DNA of 50,723 nucleotides, taken from an uncultured Prevotellaceae bacterium (GTDB taxonomy: Bacteria; Bacteroidota; Bacteroidia; Bacteroidales; Bacteroidaceae). The stretch is from assembly GCA_902768785.1 (NCBI GenBank), contig CACXMM010000034.1, positions 1 to 50,723 of the forward strand. The letters run 5' to 3'. Positions 16,987-25,087 of this stretch are shown here, in pieces (within the stretch, counting starts at the first letter, position 1; every line of letters starts with the position of its first letter). The position numbers and the translations under genes are program-made. The notes beneath the pieces are model-generated. The model saw only the letters and a list, made by a program, of their open reading frames with translations. It had not been told where the DNA came from and did not search any database.

Positions 16987-18078
16987 CTAAAAATTTATTT
17001 TTAAATAATCCACTATCATCACCATAAATCCTGCCAAAGCAAGGACAGGTACGATTTCGAGCGCACAAAAGTACAAAATTATTTGCAGAACGACTCCGTT
17101 TTGTCTAAAAAAGATGACAAAGCACTTATAAATCGTTAATATTTTCACTAAAATTAAAACAACTGCTGCATAAATGATGGCACTTTGCACTGAAATATCG
17201 AAGTATATCTGCAACATGACAAGGGGGAACAGGGCCACCCCTTCCATTGCTGAAAGGAACAGCATAGACTTCATCCATTGTTCATTTTTTTTCCTATCGA
17301 AGAATACCATGTCCATCATCGCGTACAGCAGTCCTTTCAACAGGAAATAAGCCACAAAGCAGCCAAAGAAAATGGCGATGAGCTGATATTCCGACTCCAG
17401 AATAAAGGTGTTGGCCACCCTGTTCTGGGTGTAGAAAAAGGCGAGCAGTGCCCACAGCAGACAAGTGAGTGCCACCATGAAGAACTGGAAGCGGAACTCT
17501 CCTGAAGTCTCCGTTGCCACCGTCACATTCTCGCTACGGGGAACATAGAAGAAGCTTTTTGCCTGTCGCAGAATAAAATGATGCAGTCGCGAGTAGGCAA
17601 TCAACATGAACAGGAAACAGCCCAGAAGCAGTCCTGTGATGACATCATCATTTCTGATAGAATAAGGAACAGGATCGCCTGCCACACCATAACGTTCTAC
17701 ATTCAATTCCGGATGAAGCAACGAATTATTCGAGAAGAAACTCTCCCGATAATACTGGGGCAGGTTCACCTCCTTGATACTCTTTCCCACATCCTGACCA
17801 GGCAGGTGCAATGTATCCGGACGTGTACTCAGATGTTTCAGTTCCGGATGGAACACCGACTGGATGGCAGAGTCCTGCTGGGCAGGTGTCGCATCAGGTG
17901 GCAGCTGCTGCAGTACCTGATAGGGATGTTTTGGTTTGATCTCCTCAGCAGATTTCACAGGCTGTACGGATACAGCACCTTCCTCTTCGAGGATCTCTTC
18001 CGAAGATGTCGGCTCCACCGGCTCAGCCACGGGCTGTTGCTGGCGGACATGCTGTAATGTATCCTGTTGCTGAAACAC
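16987..18078 (-). CDS. DUF4271 family integral membrane protein
   Basis: This is a 363-residue protein of unknown function, recognised as DUF4271 by its place before hemD and by its topology. Residues 1-130 are Gln/Pro/Glu-rich and low in structure. About 150-363 contain six to seven hydrophobic segments (LLLGCFLFMLIAYSRL, VALTCLLWALLAFFY, AIFFGCFVAYFLLKG, ending VLALAGFMVMIVDYLKI). The frame opens with GTG at 18078. No ATG gives a better N-terminus, and upstream lies an SD-like repeat, so GTG is the likely start, with some doubt. Its role is unknown. Confidence 0.85.
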   Translation of the reverse strand: MFQQQDTLQHVRQQQPVAEPVEPTSSEEILEEEGAVSVQPVKSAEEIKPKHPYQVLQQLPPDATPAQQDSAIQSVFHPELKHLSTRPDTLHLPGQDVGKSIKEVNLPQYYRESFFSNNSLLHPELNVERYGVAGDPVPYSIRNDDVITGLLLGCFLFMLIAYSRLHHFILRQAKSFFYVPRSENVTVATETSGEFRFQFFMVALTCLLWALLAFFYTQNRVANTFILESEYQLIAIFFGCFVAYFLLKGLLYAMMDMVFFDRKKNEQWMKSMLFLSAMEGVALFPLVMLQIYFDISVQSAIIYAAVVLILVKILTIYKCFVIFFRQNGVVLQIILYFCALEIVPVLALAGFMVMIVDYLKINF

Positions 18079-18090
18079 GACCTAACCCTT

Positions 18091-18143
18091 TTCTCCTTCC
18101 TCCTTCCTCCTTTCTCCTTTCTCCTTCCTCCCTTCTCCTTCCC
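18091..18143 (-). repeat. Heptamer repeats, Shine-Dalgarno-like on the mRNA strand, between metK and DUF4271
   Basis: About seven and a half heptamers of the type TTCTCCT/TCCTCCT run without a break from 18091 to the metK stop at 18144. On the minus (mRNA) strand they read AGGAGAA/AGGAGGA, so several AGGAGG-like sites lie before the GTG start of DUF4271. Confidence 0.75.
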
Positions 18144-19400
18144 TCAAATCCCAAACGCCTGACGGATCTCCTCCACACGGTCGAGCTTCTCCCAAGTGAA
18201 CAGCTCCACGTCGATGGTCTTCGTCTCATGATAGAAGCTGGTGAAAGTCTTCTTCACCACTTCGTTCTTTCGACCCATATGTCCATAGGCTGCCGTTTCC
18301 AGGAACATCGGCTGACGGAGTTTCAGAGTGCGCTCGATAGCTTTCGGACGCAGGTCGAACATTTTCCCAATCTTACGGGCAATCTCTCCGTCGGTCATCT
18401 CCACATGTCCTTTGCCATAGGTGTTCACATAGATGCTCACCGGCATGGCCTTTCCAATGGCGTAGCTCAGCTGCACCAGTATCTCATCGGCCAGGCCCGC
18501 TGCCACCATGTTCTTGGCGATATATCGTGCCATATAAGCGGCAGAGCGATCCACCTTCGATGAGTCTTTCCCAGAGAAGGCACCACCGCCATGAGCACCC
18601 TTACCGCCATAGGTATCTACAATGATCTTCCGACCTGTCAGACCCGTGTCTCCATGCGGTCCGCCGATCACGAACTTTCCCGTGGGATTCACCAAGTAGT
18701 TGATGTCGAGTCCGAAGAGGTCAAGCACCTTCTGCGAATGGATCTGCTGTTTCACCCGTGGAATCAAGATATTGATGACATCATTCTTGATCTGCTGCAG
18801 CATAGCCTCATCATCAGCGAACTCATCATGTTGGGTGGAAACGACAATGGTATCGATGCGCTGGGGTACTCCATCGTCAGAATACTCCACCGTCACCTGA
18901 CTCTTCGCATCCGGACGAAGATAAGTCATCACCTGTCCTTCCTTGCGGATATCAGCCAGCGTGCGCATGATCAGATGGGCCAGGTCAAGGCTCACCGGCA
19001 TCAGGTTCTCCGTCTCGTTCACTGCATAGCCGAACATCATACCCTGATCACCAGCCCCCTGGTTATCTTCATCCTCCCGATCAACACCCCGGTTGATATC
19101 TGCACTCTGCTCATGGATGGCCGTGAGCACGCCACAGGAGTCACCGTCAAACTGGTACTCACTCTTCGTGTAACCAATTTGATTGATGGTCTTACGGGCT
19201 ATGGTCTGCAGGTCGATATAGGCTTCTGAGCGCACCTCACCCATGATCACCACCTGTCCGGTAGTAACGAATGTTTCGATGGCACAGCGTGCTGTGTCGT
19301 CGTAAGCCAGGAACTGATCGAGCAATGCATCGGATATCTGATCGGACACCTTGTCAGGATGTCCTTCTGAAACTGATTCAGAGGAAAAGAAATATGCCAT
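18144..19400 (-). CDS. metK: S-adenosylmethionine synthase
   Basis: This is a 418-residue cytoplasmic enzyme making S-adenosylmethionine from ATP and methionine. Landmarks are [15 protein letters not shown] at about 9-23, [12 protein letters not shown] at about 117, and the phosphate-binding [16 protein letters not shown] at about 268. The length is slightly above the E. coli enzyme, as is usual in Bacteroidetes. Its own -7 box lies at 19429-19436. SAM supply is relevant to the corrin methyltransferases downstream, but nothing in the sequence links their control. Confidence 0.97.
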   Translation of the reverse strand: MAYFFSSESVSEGHPDKVSDQISDALLDQFLAYDDTARCAIETFVTTGQVVIMGEVRSEAYIDLQTIARKTINQIGYTKSEYQFDGDSCGVLTAIHEQSADINRGVDREDEDNQGAGDQGMMFGYAVNETENLMPVSLDLAHLIMRTLADIRKEGQVMTYLRPDAKSQVTVEYSDDGVPQRIDTIVVSTQHDEFADDEAMLQQIKNDVINILIPRVKQQIHSQKVLDLFGLDINYLVNPTGKFVIGGPHGDTGLTGRKIIVDTYGGKGAHGGGAFSGKDSSKVDRSAAYMARYIAKNMVAAGLADEILVQLSYAIGKAMPVSIYVNTYGKGHVEMTDGEIARKIGKMFDLRPKAIERTLKLRQPMFLETAAYGHMGRKNEVVKKTFTSFYHETKTIDVELFTWEKLDRVEEIRQAFGI

Positions 19401-19428
19401 ATTTATACCTTATTTTATATTTAGGGTG

Positions 19429-19436
19429 CAAAGGTA
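19429..19436 (-). promoter_or_regulatory. -7 box (TACCTTTG) of metK
   Basis: TACCTTTG on the minus strand lies 28 bases before the metK ATG at 19400 and fits the Bacteroidetes consensus. Confidence 0.6.
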
Positions 19437-19519
19437 CGGATAAACGAGCAAAATGCAAAAAGAAAAGTTCGTTTTCTTTTGCATTTTCGAGTGAAAGTAC
19501 TTTCGGCGAAGCTATTCCC

Positions 19520-19622
19520 TCTTTTCTTTGGCGCAAAGAAACAAATTATCAATTGTCAATTATCAATTTTCCATTGGCTGCTTCCAGCTGCCTTACTTCC
19601 TCTTTTCTTTGGCGCAAAGAAA
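19520..19622. repeat. Two copies of a TTTCTTTG-GCG-CAAAGAAA palindrome
   Basis: A 22-bp block containing the palindrome TTTCTTTGGCGCAAAGAAA occurs at 19520-19541 and again at 19601-19622. Between them lies ATTATCAATTGTCAATTATC-type repeat text. Farther right are two short hairpins, CCTCCCC/GGGGAGG (19654-19673) and GCCCC/GGGGC (19715-19730). No gene is evident in the 19437-19989 spacer. Confidence 0.65.
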
Positions 19623-19760
19623 AGATACAAAAGAAACATCCACCCTCTCCAAACCTCCCCCTATATGGGGAGGCTTAACCGCTCCTCTCGTCGCTCTTTC
19701 ATTAAGGTAAGCTCGCCCCATCAAAGGGGCGGCTTGCTGGCGCAATGATAGCATGAGTTG

Positions 19761-19885
19761 TGATACAATGTTTTGGGATTATGAAAACAATGTTTTCGTG
19801 GGCTGAAAACGTTGTTTTCAGGTTGTGAAAACGCTGTTTTCAGCCGCCGAAAACGGCGTTTTGGGCCGTGGAAACAACGTTTTTA
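19761..19885. repeat. Six-unit array of GAAAAC-NNN-GTTTTC palindromes with exact 22-bp period
   Basis: Fifteen-bp palindromes start at 19761 (degenerate), 19783, 19805, 19827 and 19849, with a sixth, slightly degenerate, at 19871. Cores are CAATG, CGTTG, CGCTG, CGGCG and CAACG. Linkers are 7 bp and unrelated in sequence. The 22-bp period is not a multiple of three, so the array is not coding. The same motif recurs at 50585-50663. Confidence 0.85.
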
Positions 19886-19892
19886 GAAACAA

Positions 19893-19929
19893 GCTCTCCC
19901 CTGATGGCTGTCTGACACCAGAGGAGAGC
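19893..19929 (-). terminator. Stem-loop after the M16 protease gene
   Basis: GCTCTCCCCTG at 19893-19903 pairs with CAGAGGAGAGC at 19919-19929, with one mismatch. It lies 61 bases beyond the stop of the M16 gene on the minus strand and is followed there by TTGTTT. A modest intrinsic terminator is likely. Confidence 0.5.
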
Positions 19930-19989
19930 GTTGTTAGGGATCTGATTGATCATGTGTCGTAGGGGGCTATTCCCCGCGACAATAGGGAT

Positions 19990-22803
19990 TTACTCCTGCG
20001 GCATCATGGTGATTTCTATCTTGTTACCAGCCTTCAGGAACTCCTGCATGAACTGACAGATGCTGGCAGGTGTCTGCGCCTCCACCACCTTCTTGTAGTC
20101 AGAGTGCAGGTCGATGCCGAATTTACGATAGGTCGTGATGACACCCGACCAGTAGCTGTTGGTCTTGGCAGCATCATCGATGCTCTTCAGCATATACTCC
20201 TTCACCTTGGTCAGCATATCAGCATCACAGCTCTTGGCCAGTGCTGGCACCTCCTCACTCATGATCTTCAGGGCCACGTCAGCCATTTCAGGTTTCATCG
20301 GACACTGAACCTGGATCAACGCCACCTTTTCATCGTCTCCGCGCTGGAAGACTCCCACAGCACCACAAGAGTAGGCAGCACCAGCATCCTCACGGATCTT
20401 CTTCAGATAGATCATGCTCAATACCTGTCCTGCGATGTCGGCACGGATGGTGTTCTCCAGGTTATACTCCATGTCCTTATTACTCCAGATCATCACAGAG
20501 ATAGCTGAAGGTGTCTCCATCTTACGCTTGAAGCTATTCTTGATGTTGCCCTTTGCCAGATCGACCCGTTTCGGACCCTTCTTGATGTCACCCTTCACGG
20601 GAAGAGAACCCAGATAGCGGGCAATCAGCGGACGGATGGAATCCTCCTCGAAGTTACCGATAATGGTGAAAGTATAGCCATCGGCATAGGTAAAGCGCTC
20701 CTTGGCGATCTGCAGGATACGGTCGTAGTTCACCTTCTTCAGGTCTTTCAATTCCAGGGGCTTCATCCACTTGTTGTGTCCGTAGAGGGTCGTTGTGAGT
20801 GAGTCGGAGTAGGCCTGCATGGGGTCTGTCGCCTTGTTCTTCAGCTGCAGCTCCAAGCCGTTCATCAGGTTGTCGAATGACTTCTGGTCTTTCTTGACAT
20901 TGTGGAAATACAAATAAATGAGCTGGAACATCGTCTCCATATCCTTCGGTGTGGAGTTGCCGCTCACCACCTGCTTACGCTGGTCCAAAGAGATGGAAGC
21001 ACCAGCAATCTTTCCTGCCAGAGCCTTGGTCAGTTCATTGTTCGAGAAGTTTCCAAGACCGCTGGCCTCGATGACGTCATCGAACAGCTGCAGGTTCACG
21101 ATATCCTTGTCTGGATAGAGGGTCTTTCCACCGTCAGCACTACCACTCAGGATCACCTGATCTTTCTTATAGTCTGTCTTCTTCAGAATCACCTTCACAC
21201 CATTGCTCAAGGTAAGTGTCTGGTAATCGAACTTATCACTGTTCTGTGTGTCGATGATAGCACCCGGCTTGGGCAGTTCCGTCATGAGCGGCTCGTCTTT
21301 CACGTTATCCACATAGGCAGTGAGTTTCTCTGCACGTGCACCGTCGATGGCTTTCTTCAGAGAAGCCTCAGTGGGATAGACAGCCCCTTCCTTCTCGTTC
21401 AGGAAGGACACCACCACCATGTTCGTATCCGAAGCGGGCACCAGTTCCTTCATATACTCATTGATGAGCTCCAGAGGGATGGCAGGAATGAGCTGTTTCA
21501 TCATTGCATACTCGTCATCGAGCGACGGGATGGGAACCTTCGCTAAGAAATTCTCCACATATTCGTTCACGAACTGACCGTTGGTACGCTTGTCCTTGTT
21601 ACTGTACAACTTGTCGAGTGAGCTCTCATAGTCAGACTTCGAGCGCTGGTACTCTGTAGGAGTGAAGCCGAACTCAGCGGCACGGCGCAGCTCCTTCAGG
21701 GCAGCCGCCAGCGATTCCTCAATCTTTCCTTCCTTGGGCAGCACATCCAGGTCAAGGGCCTCCATGGTCTTGGCAAAGATATAGTTCCCATCACTGGCAG
21801 AGGCACCCACGAACGGACAGTCGGGCTGCTGTGAATACTCATTCAAACGGGCATTGAGCATCCCCATGGCACGTCCCTTCATATAGTTATTCAGCAGGAA
21901 GGCCACGGTGTTCTTCAAGGAGTCAGGGAAGGCCTCATGTTTGAACATAATCTCCACGCCATTGGTTTTCTGCTCCTTGTCCTTGTCAATGACATAGATA
22001 GGCTCGGCATTGTCAGGCACCTGCTCATCTACCACAGGAGCTGGATTCTCCGGCATCTTGATGTCACCGAACATCTCCTTGATCTTATTCTCTATGCGGT
22101 CCACATCCACATCACCCACCACGATGATAGCCTGGTTATCCGGACGATACCATTTCTCGTAGTAGTCGCGCAGAGTCTGCGGCTTGAAGTTATCCACGAT
22201 CTCCATCAGACCGATCGGCATGCGCTGACCGTACTTGCTGTTGGGATAAAGCTTCGGCAAAGAGCGTTCGAGCATACGCATCTGAGCACTGGTACGCATG
22301 CGCCACTCCTCATGGATCACACCACGCTCCTTATCAATCTCCTCGGGTTCCAGAAGCAGACCGTCGGCCCAGTCGTGTAAGATCAGCAGACAGCTGTCCT
22401 GTACGCTCTGTCTTGCCGTAGGAACATTGGAGATATTATACACTGTACGGTCGATACTGGTATAGGCATTGAGGTCACCACCGAACTGCACACCGATGCT
22501 CTCACAGTAGCGGATCACACCATTGCCTGGGAAATTCTTCGTTCCATTGAAACACATGTGCTCCAGGAAGTGAGCCAGACCGCGCTGGTCATCGTTCTCC
22601 TGAATCGATCCTACGCGCTGTGCGATGTAGAACTCAGCACGATTCTCCGGCCAGTTGTTGTAACGGATGTAATAAGTCAGTCCGTTCTCTAATTTACCGA
22701 TCCGCACATCCTTGTCAACAGGAAGTGCCGGCATCATCTGCGCCATGGCCTGACCAGCCACGACGAGAAGCATCACTAACAAAATGTTTTTTAAACGAAT
22801 CAT
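19990..22803 (-). CDS. Exported M16 family zinc protease (two-domain, pitrilysin-like)
   Basis: This is a 937-residue exported metalloprotease. The start at 22803 (MIRLKNILLVMLLVVAGQAMAQ) gives a signal peptide of about 22 residues; the longer frame adds 16 residues with no such signal. The inverted zinc motif HxxEH is HFLEH at 78-82, with the distal Glu in the ERGVIHEEWRM region. The second M16 half begins near residue 510 (LSNGVKVILKKTDY) and lacks the zinc motif, as expected. This layout is common in Bacteroidetes periplasmic M16 peptidases of about 940 residues. Substrate unknown; peptide degradation in the periplasm is likely. A 5' spacer of about 160 bases separates it from xerD. Confidence 0.92.
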   Translation of the reverse strand: MIRLKNILLVMLLVVAGQAMAQMMPALPVDKDVRIGKLENGLTYYIRYNNWPENRAEFYIAQRVGSIQENDDQRGLAHFLEHMCFNGTKNFPGNGVIRYCESIGVQFGGDLNAYTSIDRTVYNISNVPTARQSVQDSCLLILHDWADGLLLEPEEIDKERGVIHEEWRMRTSAQMRMLERSLPKLYPNSKYGQRMPIGLMEIVDNFKPQTLRDYYEKWYRPDNQAIIVVGDVDVDRIENKIKEMFGDIKMPENPAPVVDEQVPDNAEPIYVIDKDKEQKTNGVEIMFKHEAFPDSLKNTVAFLLNNYMKGRAMGMLNARLNEYSQQPDCPFVGASASDGNYIFAKTMEALDLDVLPKEGKIEESLAAALKELRRAAEFGFTPTEYQRSKSDYESSLDKLYSNKDKRTNGQFVNEYVENFLAKVPIPSLDDEYAMMKQLIPAIPLELINEYMKELVPASDTNMVVVSFLNEKEGAVYPTEASLKKAIDGARAEKLTAYVDNVKDEPLMTELPKPGAIIDTQNSDKFDYQTLTLSNGVKVILKKTDYKKDQVILSGSADGGKTLYPDKDIVNLQLFDDVIEASGLGNFSNNELTKALAGKIAGASISLDQRKQVVSGNSTPKDMETMFQLIYLYFHNVKKDQKSFDNLMNGLELQLKNKATDPMQAYSDSLTTTLYGHNKWMKPLELKDLKKVNYDRILQIAKERFTYADGYTFTIIGNFEEDSIRPLIARYLGSLPVKGDIKKGPKRVDLAKGNIKNSFKRKMETPSAISVMIWSNKDMEYNLENTIRADIAGQVLSMIYLKKIREDAGAAYSCGAVGVFQRGDDEKVALIQVQCPMKPEMADVALKIMSEEVPALAKSCDADMLTKVKEYMLKSIDDAAKTNSYWSGVITTYRKFGIDLHSDYKKVVEAQTPASICQFMQEFLKAGNKIEITMMPQE

Positions 22804-22962
22804 AATGAATAATTTTAGATTTTCTGTAGAGTGATACGCTTTCACGCGCATCTTGGTGTACAGAAGAATGTGATTATTAAAGATTTTTATACTTCTTTCT
22901 TCGTCAACTATAGGTTAGACACCATTCCTGGCAAAAAAACTACACGAATCGCCAAATATTTT

Positions 22963-23904
22963 TCATGGTGATAAAGAATCCGTTAAGGATGCCCTCATAT
23001 TGCGCGGATGATGGTTCAGGATCTCCTCACGCAGGGTATGGGTATCGATATGGGTATAGATCTCCGTGGTTCCTATCGACTCATGACCTAACATGGCCTG
23101 GATGGCCCGCAGGTCGGCACCGCCTTCCAAAAGAGCTGTAGCAAAGGAGTGGCGCAAGGTGTGAGGAGATATGGTTTTGTGAATGCCAGCCTCCTCCGCC
23201 AGCCGCTTGATCATGATGAGGATCATCGTACGCGTAAGGTGTGCCCCCCTGCGGTTCAAGAACATATAATCTTCTTCTCCCGACTTGATATTCGTCATTG
23301 CCTTCCGGTCGATGAACCAAAATCCCAGTTCCTTGATGGCACGCGGGGAGATGGGCACCAGACGCTCCTTCCTGCCTTTTCCCTCCACCCGCAGGAATTC
23401 CTCTTCCAAGAAAAGGTTGGACAGTTTAAGGTTCACCAGCTCACTGACACGCAGTCCACACGAAAACAGTACTTCGATGATGGCTTTGTTACGATGCCCT
23501 TCCCATTTGGAGAGGTCGATGGCAGACTCTAACAAATCCACCTCAGCCGTGCTCAGCACCTCGGGAAGATGTTCACCGATCTGCGGACTCTCCAACAGCT
23601 CTGAAGGATCATTGTCGATCCATCCGTCGAGGTAGAGGAAACGGTAGAAAGCACGCACGCCACTGAGGATTCGGCACTGCGATCGTGCACCGATGCCTAT
23701 ATCGTGCAGGGAGGCGGCAAAATGCTGTAAATCCTCCAGCTTCACCTCGATGAGTTCGATGCCTTCTCTCCTCAAATAATCCACCAGCTTCTGCAAGTCA
23801 CGCATGTAAGCATCCACGGTGTTCATCGTGAAATTGCGCTCCAACTTCAGGTATCGCTGGTAGGCTTTTGCCACATTTGCGCCCGTTTTCTTGCCAGTTT
23901 CCAT
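22963..23904 (-). CDS. xerD: Tyrosine recombinase XerD (chromosome dimer resolution)
   Basis: This is a 313-residue tyrosine recombinase. The N-terminal SAM-like DNA-binding part (AYQRYLKLERNFTMNTVDAY) precedes the catalytic domain with Arg in SCGLRVSELVNL, Lys in VEGKGRKERLVP, HTLRHSFATALLEGGADL (His and Arg), His in MLGHESIGTTEIYTHI, and the nucleophile Tyr in the same block. Length and sequence fit XerD rather than a mobile-element integrase, and no attachment site or cargo is nearby. It is divergent from aroQ with a shared 48-bp promoter region. Confidence 0.9.
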   Translation of the reverse strand: METGKKTGANVAKAYQRYLKLERNFTMNTVDAYMRDLQKLVDYLRREGIELIEVKLEDLQHFAASLHDIGIGARSQCRILSGVRAFYRFLYLDGWIDNDPSELLESPQIGEHLPEVLSTAEVDLLESAIDLSKWEGHRNKAIIEVLFSCGLRVSELVNLKLSNLFLEEEFLRVEGKGRKERLVPISPRAIKELGFWFIDRKAMTNIKSGEEDYMFLNRRGAHLTRTMILIMIKRLAEEAGIHKTISPHTLRHSFATALLEGGADLRAIQAMLGHESIGTTEIYTHIDTHTLREEILNHHPRNMRASLTDSLSP

Positions 23905-23913
23905 TTTATTTGT

Positions 23914-23935
23914 TACTTTTGCCGCTACAAAAGTA
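23914..23935. promoter_or_regulatory. Divergent -7 boxes of aroQ (+) and xerD (-)
   Basis: TACTTTTG occurs on the plus strand at 23914-23921 (31 bases before the aroQ ATG) and on the minus strand at 23935-23928 (23 bases before the xerD ATG). The two boxes point away from their partners and are only 6 bp apart, so polymerase binding at one should exclude the other. Confidence 0.6.
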
Positions 23936-23952
23936 CAAAAAAACTTTTAATT

Positions 23953-24375
23953 ATGAAAATTCTCATCATAAATGGTCCGAACCTGAATCTGCTCGGTGTG
24001 CGTGAGCCAGGTATCTACGGGAACAGCTCGTTTGATGACTACCTTCCCAAGTTGTGTGCCCGCTATCCTGATGTACAGCTGGAGTATTACCAGAGCAACA
24101 TCGAGGGTGAACTGATCAACAAGATGCAGGAGGTGGGATTCACCTACGACGGTATCGTGCTCAATGCCGGAGCCTATACCCATACCTCCATTGCCTTGCA
24201 CGACTGTATCCGTTCCCTGAAATGTCCTGTCATCGAGGTACATATCAGTAATGTCCACCAACGCGAGGCGTTCCGCCATCACTCATTCATCTCCGCAGCC
24301 TGCAAGGGAGTAATCTGCGGCTTCGGACTGGATTCCTACCGTCTGGCCGTTGAATCTTTTTTGGATGAAGGATGA
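23953..24375 (+). CDS. aroQ: 3-dehydroquinate dehydratase, type II
   Basis: This 140-residue cytoplasmic enzyme of the shikimate pathway dehydrates 3-dehydroquinate. The type II signature NGPNLNLLGVREPGIYG is at the N-terminus, with the catalytic Tyr in PGIYG. NAGAYTHTSIALHDC and EVHISNVHQREAFRHHS supply the other active-site residues. Its last codons and stop (DEG, TGA) lie inside a heptamer repeat that runs on to the next gene's start. Confidence 0.96.
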   Translation: MKILIINGPNLNLLGVREPGIYGNSSFDDYLPKLCARYPDVQLEYYQSNIEGELINKMQEVGFTYDGIVLNAGAYTHTSIALHDCIRSLKCPVIEVHISNVHQREAFRHHSFISAACKGVICGFGLDSYRLAVESFLDEG

Positions 24376-24453
24376 AAGATGAAGGATGAAAGATGAAAGA
24401 TGAAGGATGAAGGATGAGAGATTAGGGATGAGAGATTAGGGATGAGGGATGAA
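24363..24453 (+). repeat. Thirteen in-register heptamers joining aroQ stop and O-methyltransferase start
   Basis: Units of GGATGAA/AGATGAA, with later GGATGAG/AGATTAG, run in exact 7-bp register from 24363 to 24453. The aroQ TGA lies in unit 2, and the next gene's ATG (24449) in the last unit. All but two of the units contain ATGA, a start and stop overlapped by one base. Confidence 0.9.
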
Positions 24454-25087
24454 CATCGAAGACTATATTCTCCAGCATATCGATCCCGAGGGTGAATACC
24501 TCTATCGTCTCTATCGTGCCACCAATGTCCACTTGTTGCGTGGCCGCATGGCCAGTGGACACCTGCAAGGCAGACTCCTGAAGATGCTGGTGCACATGAT
24601 CCGTCCGAAGAACATCCTCGAAGTGGGAACGTTCAGCGGCTACAGTGCTATCTGCATGGCCGAAGGACTGGAAGAGGGTGGAAAGGTATATACGTTTGAG
24701 ATCAACGATGAACAGGAGGACTTCACACGACCTTGGATAGAGAATTCCCCCGTGGCTGACAAGATCGTGTTTACCATCGGTGATGCCATTACCGAAGCTC
24801 CGAAACTGGGTATCTCGTTCGACATGGCTTTCATCGATGGTGACAAACGCACTTACGTGGAGACCTACGAGATGGCACTGAAGGTAGTTAGACCTGGGGG
24901 CTTCATTCTCGCCGACAACACCTTGTGGGACGGTCATGTACTGGAGGTGCCCCGTTCTGCCGACAAACAGACACAAGGCATTGAGGATTTCAACGACTAT
25001 GTGGCACGCGATGAACGTGTGGAACGCGTCATTCTCCCGTTGCGTGACGGTCTTACCCTGATACGGAAACTACCTGACAAGACTTAA
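24449..25087 (+). CDS. SAM-dependent O-methyltransferase (catechol/caffeoyl-CoA OMT family)
   Basis: This is a 212-residue class I methyltransferase of the small O-methyltransferase family 3. Motif I is ILEVGTFSGYSAI at about 55-67; the acidic residue of motif II is in YTFEIND; FDMAFIDGDKRTY at about 129-141 holds the metal-binding Asp; and VVRPGGFILADNTLWDG completes the fold. Its physiological substrate cannot be read from sequence. It probably shares the aroQ transcript through the heptamer spacer. Its stop abuts the stop of the convergent permease gene with no spacer (25087/25088). Confidence 0.93.
   Translation: MNIEDYILQHIDPEGEYLYRLYRATNVHLLRGRMASGHLQGRLLKMLVHMIRPKNILEVGTFSGYSAICMAEGLEEGGKVYTFEINDEQEDFTRPWIENSPVADKIVFTIGDAITEAPKLGISFDMAFIDGDKRTYVETYEMALKVVRPGGFILADNTLWDGHVLEVPRSADKQTQGIEDFNDYVARDERVERVILPLRDGLTLIRKLPDKT

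Noticed and set aside
19761-19885. CRISPR array
   Set aside because: Units are 15 bp with 7-bp linkers, far too short for repeats and spacers, and no cas genes are in the window.
22963-23904. Integrase of a mobile element
   Set aside because: Sequence and length fit housekeeping XerD, it is divergent from aroQ, and no att repeats, tRNA target or cargo genes are adjacent.
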